In this document: positions 5,442 to 7,981 of the stretch, in pieces
How positions within the stretch are numbered: position 1 is the stretch's first letter
Layout of the letters: each line of letters opens with the position of its first letter
Assembly (NCBI GenBank): GCA_043798435.1
Contig: JAZDOR010000024.1
Coordinates: 1 to 7,981 of the forward strand
DNA from: JAGUXG01 sp043798435
Lineage (GTDB): Bacteria > UBA9089 > UBA9088 > JAGUXG01
DNA: 7,981 nt
Direction: 5' to 3'
Notes under the pieces: model-generated
Seen by the model: only the letters and a program-made list of their open reading frames with translations
The model's database searches: none
Told to the model about the DNA's origin: nothing
Made by a program: the position numbers and the translations under genes

Positions 5442-7838
5442 TTACTTACATAGCTTCAAAAGATTAATAGAGTAAGCATCATCGGGTTGAATCTTCAATA
5501 CAGATTCAAACTCCTTTTTTGCTTTCTTATAATCTTTTTCCTGAAAATATAGAGAGCCCAGGTTTCTGTGGGCAACAACATTCATTGAGTCAACCCGTAT
5601 CATTAAGAGGCATATCTCTTTTACCTTATCCATCCTTCCTTCATCCCTGTAAGCTGTCCCAAGTGAAGTGTATATCTCCATTATCCTCGGATATTTTGGC
5701 GAAAACTCGGCAATATTTGTCAAAACCCTTTTTGCCCCATCTGTCTTTTTATAAAAGAGATAGGCTTCTGAAATCTTATGGAGGTTGTCTAAGGAGATAC
5801 CGTTTTCTGGCTCAATCTTTAGAGCTTCAGTAAAGTATTTTTCTGCCTCCTCATAGTTTGCCTCCCTTCCATAAATGACGCCAATGTTATTGTATGCCCC
5901 AACATAGAAGGGATTCCATTCAATCGCCTTTTTATAGCTTTCCACTACCTTTTCTTTTGTATTCTCTCCTGTTAGCTCATGCTTAAAGTCATACGCCAGA
6001 CCCAGAGTATTATGATTATTGGCATCCTGAGGAAATGCCTTTATTACCTTTTCTATCCTCTTTATTACCTCATCTAAATAGGCTGGTTCCCTTTTTCCTT
6101 TTGCCTCTTCAAGGAGATCTCTGGCCAGCTCTCCTTGATACCAATCAATCGTAGGGTTAAGCTGGACAGCCTTCTCATATTCAGCTATCTTTTTATTCCT
6201 CTCCGTCTCCTTTGTTCCTATCTTATAATGCAGATCAGCTATGAATGGTCTCAGGCTTGCTAAAAAGAGAAGAGCTGTGGCTAAGAGCAAAATTCCCAGA
6301 CTGATATATCTTTTAGAAGAAGGTTGAGAGGCTTGAGGAAGTCTTGAGGCTGGAATAGCCATTCCAGCTAAGAGTATTGTCAAAGAGACAAGTGGATGCT
6401 GAGAAAAGCTGAGAAAGAAAGCAAATATGGCTATTGCTACACCTATTGCAGATAGAGGAAGAGGATTAAAACCCTTTTTTTGCCTTTGTGGTTCAGTCTC
6501 CACACACGCCATTCCCATCACTATCCACAGGGTAGAAAAAACAGGTGTCACCCCAAATGACATAAGGGTTTGGATAATGTATGAGATAAATCCAGAGAGG
6601 ATTCCTATAGAAAGGAGAGCCTCTTCTTTTGGCAGAGAGATTGCCTTCTTTAAGCAGAGGTAAGAAAAGGAGAATATGAGCCAGAGGTAGATGAGTAATC
6701 CTATAATTCCCCTACTTTGAGCTATGTCCAGAAATTCATTGTGGGCACTGTCTGCCTTTGCGTCTCCCTCTATTCTGAAGATTCCCATTGAGCGATACTT
6801 CAGGTAAATTGAGCCTAAGGTATCAAGCCCTGTGCCAAGAAAGGGATGCTCCTTAATTATATTCAGGACATCTTTCCAGAGGTAAACTCGGACAGCTGCA
6901 GAGCCTCCAAATCCCTTAGAGGTTTCAGCCTTGTAGGCCAGGGTAGAAAGCTTTTCTGAGACAGCCTCTCCTGTTGCCTTTTTATTAAATACATCTAAAA
7001 ATCTTCCAAGTGCTGAGGTTTCTGGCTTCAGATTATAATAAATAGTTGGAATAAGAAGGAGCAGAATAAGGCAAAGGTTTTTTTTTGTCGCAAACACACC
7101 TCTTTTTATCAGAAGCAGAATAAGAACTGCCAGTCCAAAGAATAAGCCAACATAACACGCCCTTGTATTAGTAAGGAGGAAGGCTGTGCAAAGGAGAAAG
7201 GAGATGGCACCATAAATAATAAGAGGCAGAAGTTCTTTTTGGCGAAGGTATTGGGTGATGGATATAGGCAATAGGATGACCAGATATCCTGAGAAGAAAG
7301 CAGAGTTTCCAAAGGTAGAGCTCAGGCGATTGGGATTTCCTGCTGCTCCCTGCCAGCTAAAGGGGTCCAGCCCAAAATGTTGGAACATCCCATAAATTGC
7401 CGTTGCTGCTCCTGTAAGAAGGAGAATGTTGAGGGGCATCTCAACAGATCTCTTGTCAAAAAGATTTACACTGGAAAGAAAAAGGGTAAGGTAGCAGATA
7501 AGGGAGAGAAGCCCTTCATAATGACGGTAGTATCCAAAGAAACTTACGGTTCTATTTACAGAAAAAAGGCAAGATATAACGCTTATCAAGAAGAAGGCTA
7601 AAATTTGCCATTTCAGTGGCACGGGCTTCAGGGTTTTCAGAGGATTAGGGGAAAAAAGTAGTTTTGTTGACCAACTGGCAAGAAGTGTAAGGGTGAGAAG
7701 ATATAACGCTGTCAATTTGGACAGGTCAAAGACATTCTGGATGCGGGTGTCAAAGTAAGCAGGGATAAGAAAAATGGCACTAAAAAGGCTTGCTTTGGCT
7801 ATGAGGTCAGCTATGAATGATGGGGTTATCTTTTTCAT
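5442..7838 (-). CDS. O-antigen ligase (Wzy_C/WaaL) family membrane protein with C-terminal TPR domain
   Basis: This 798-residue protein has about 14 hydrophobic segments in residues 10-535 and a soluble TPR region at about 540-798. The Wzy_C/WaaL core lies at about 205-400. It contains TNTRACYVG (Arg226), the large extracytoplasmic loop with RVYLWKDVLNIIKEHPFLGT (Arg317), and HNEFLDIAQSRGIIG (366-380). The last fits the WaaL signature H[NSQ]X9GXX[GTY] exactly, with His366, Asn367, Gly377 and Gly380. Such enzymes move undecaprenyl-linked glycan to lipid A core or to protein; the acceptor cannot be told from sequence. TPR units with the usual Ala/Tyr/Pro spacing include GAYNNIGVIYGREANYEEAE and HRNLGSLYFQEKDYKKAKKE. 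Fusion of this ligase family to TPRs is common in environmental bacteria. No other glycan genes are in view. The start ATG at 7836-7838 begins with MKKITPSF; no strong Shine-Dalgarno is visible. Confidence 0.92.
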   Translation of the reverse strand: MKKITPSFIADLIAKASLFSAIFLIPAYFDTRIQNVFDLSKLTALYLLTLTLLASWSTKLLFSPNPLKTLKPVPLKWQILAFFLISVISCLFSVNRTVSFFGYYRHYEGLLSLICYLTLFLSSVNLFDKRSVEMPLNILLLTGAATAIYGMFQHFGLDPFSWQGAAGNPNRLSSTFGNSAFFSGYLVILLPISITQYLRQKELLPLIIYGAISFLLCTAFLLTNTRACYVGLFFGLAVLILLLIKRGVFATKKNLCLILLLLIPTIYYNLKPETSALGRFLDVFNKKATGEAVSEKLSTLAYKAETSKGFGGSAAVRVYLWKDVLNIIKEHPFLGTGLDTLGSIYLKYRSMGIFRIEGDAKADSAHNEFLDIAQSRGIIGLLIYLWLIFSFSYLCLKKAISLPKEEALLSIGILSGFISYIIQTLMSFGVTPVFSTLWIVMGMACVETEPQRQKKGFNPLPLSAIGVAIAIFAFFLSFSQHPLVSLTILLAGMAIPASRLPQASQPSSKRYISLGILLLATALLFLASLRPFIADLHYKIGTKETERNKKIAEYEKAVQLNPTIDWYQGELARDLLEEAKGKREPAYLDEVIKRIEKVIKAFPQDANNHNTLGLAYDFKHELTGENTKEKVVESYKKAIEWNPFYVGAYNNIGVIYGREANYEEAEKYFTEALKIEPENGISLDNLHKISEAYLFYKKTDGAKRVLTNIAEFSPKYPRIMEIYTSLGTAYRDEGRMDKVKEICLLMIRVDSMNVVAHRNLGSLYFQEKDYKKAKKEFESVLKIQPDDAYSINLLKLCK

Positions 7839-7882
7839 GTGTAACTATTTACCCAATTGAAGTGCAAGAAAAGAATATAAAC

Positions 7883-7908
7883 CACGGAGGCACAGAGGTC
7901 ACGGAGAG
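7883..7908. repeat. Short degenerate tandem repeat, CACGGAGG type
   Basis: Three adjacent units read CACGGAGG, CACAGAGGT and CACGGAGAG. This G-rich word stands out from the AT-rich surroundings. Words of this kind occur as dispersed intergenic repeats in many unrelated bacterial genomes. It lies upstream of the ligase gene and directly abuts the palindrome at 7911-7981, so the two look like one composite repeat site. Confidence 0.65.
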
Positions 7909-7910
7909 AA

Positions 7911-7981
7911 TTCATTGCAAAATGCAAAATTAGCAATTAGCATTTTACAATGATAATTTTGCATTGATAATTGCTAATTTT
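7911..7981. repeat. AT-rich palindromic repeat, second copy (cut by window end)
   Basis: This has the same word set as the element at 458-530: both open with TCATTGCAAA and continue through a second GCAAA and a TTAGCA word. Exact inverted pairs are 7926-7939 with 7968-7981 (14 bp) and 7921-7932 with 7954-7965 (12 bp), again in a-b-a'-b' order. CAATG (7948-7952) also pairs with CATTG (7962-7966). The element may continue past 7981. It is noncoding, lies upstream of the ligase gene, and is most simply a dispersed repeat. Confidence 0.75.

Noticed and set aside
5425..5445. Bidirectional terminator between acpS and the ligase gene
   Set aside because: The gap is 11 bases, and I find no hairpin with a U-tract in it or in the flanking ends of the genes.
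7377..7601. Plus-strand ORF of 74 codons (and other ORFs opposite the ligase gene)
   Set aside because: It lies antisense to membrane segments of the ligase gene and shows no family motif or ribosome site; it is a shadow frame.
7883..7981. CRISPR array
   Set aside because: The units are 8-9 bases and adjacent or palindromic, with no regular repeat-spacer pattern and no cas gene in view.

Overview
The window is a stretch of bacterial chromosome with AT-leaning codon usage and standard-code stops. It holds the start of an S10-type ribosomal cluster (end of tuf, rpsJ, rplC, rplD), then an unrecognised membrane-anchored protein, proS and acpS on the + strand. A large O-antigen-ligase/TPR membrane protein lies convergently on the - strand. 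The gene content and the Wzy_C/WaaL-type ligase suggest a Gram-negative-type, probably uncultured, bacterium. Nothing here fixes the phylum and I do not name one.

Layout. Positions 2-142 are the last 47 codons (stop included) of EF-Tu. rpsJ (144-455) follows after one base. The rpsJ-rplC gap holds an AT-rich palindromic repeat (about 458-530). rplC is 589-1206. Directly after its stop codon lies an approximately 190-bp element with imperfect terminal inverted repeats and an internal hairpin (1207-1396). rplD (1416-2036) follows. The conserved continuation of the S10 operon (rplW, rplB, rpsS and so on) is absent. Instead there is a one-pass membrane protein with a large extracytoplasmic domain (2074-3180), a decayed tandem copy of the first ~36 codons of proS (3262-3370), intact proS (3371-5065), and acpS (5062-5430), which overlaps proS by 4 bases. 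The ligase gene (7838-5442, - strand) stops 11 bases from acpS. Beyond its start are a short degenerate repeat (7883-7908) and a second palindrome of the same type as at 458-530, cut by the window end.

How the genes work together. The + strand genes are mostly translation machinery (EF-Tu, S10, L3, L4, ProRS), joined by AcpS, which activates acyl carrier protein for lipid synthesis. The - strand gene belongs to surface polysaccharide or glycoprotein assembly and is presumably a separate transcript.

I see no new defence, mobile or metabolic system. The points worth a second look are structural: repeats at two successive junctions inside the ribosomal cluster, loss of the usual gene order after rplD, the head-to-tail duplication of the proS 5' end, which leaves the real proS without a visible Shine-Dalgarno and 10 bases behind a 32-codon ORF, and two palindromes sharing an unusual a-b-a'-b' pairing order.
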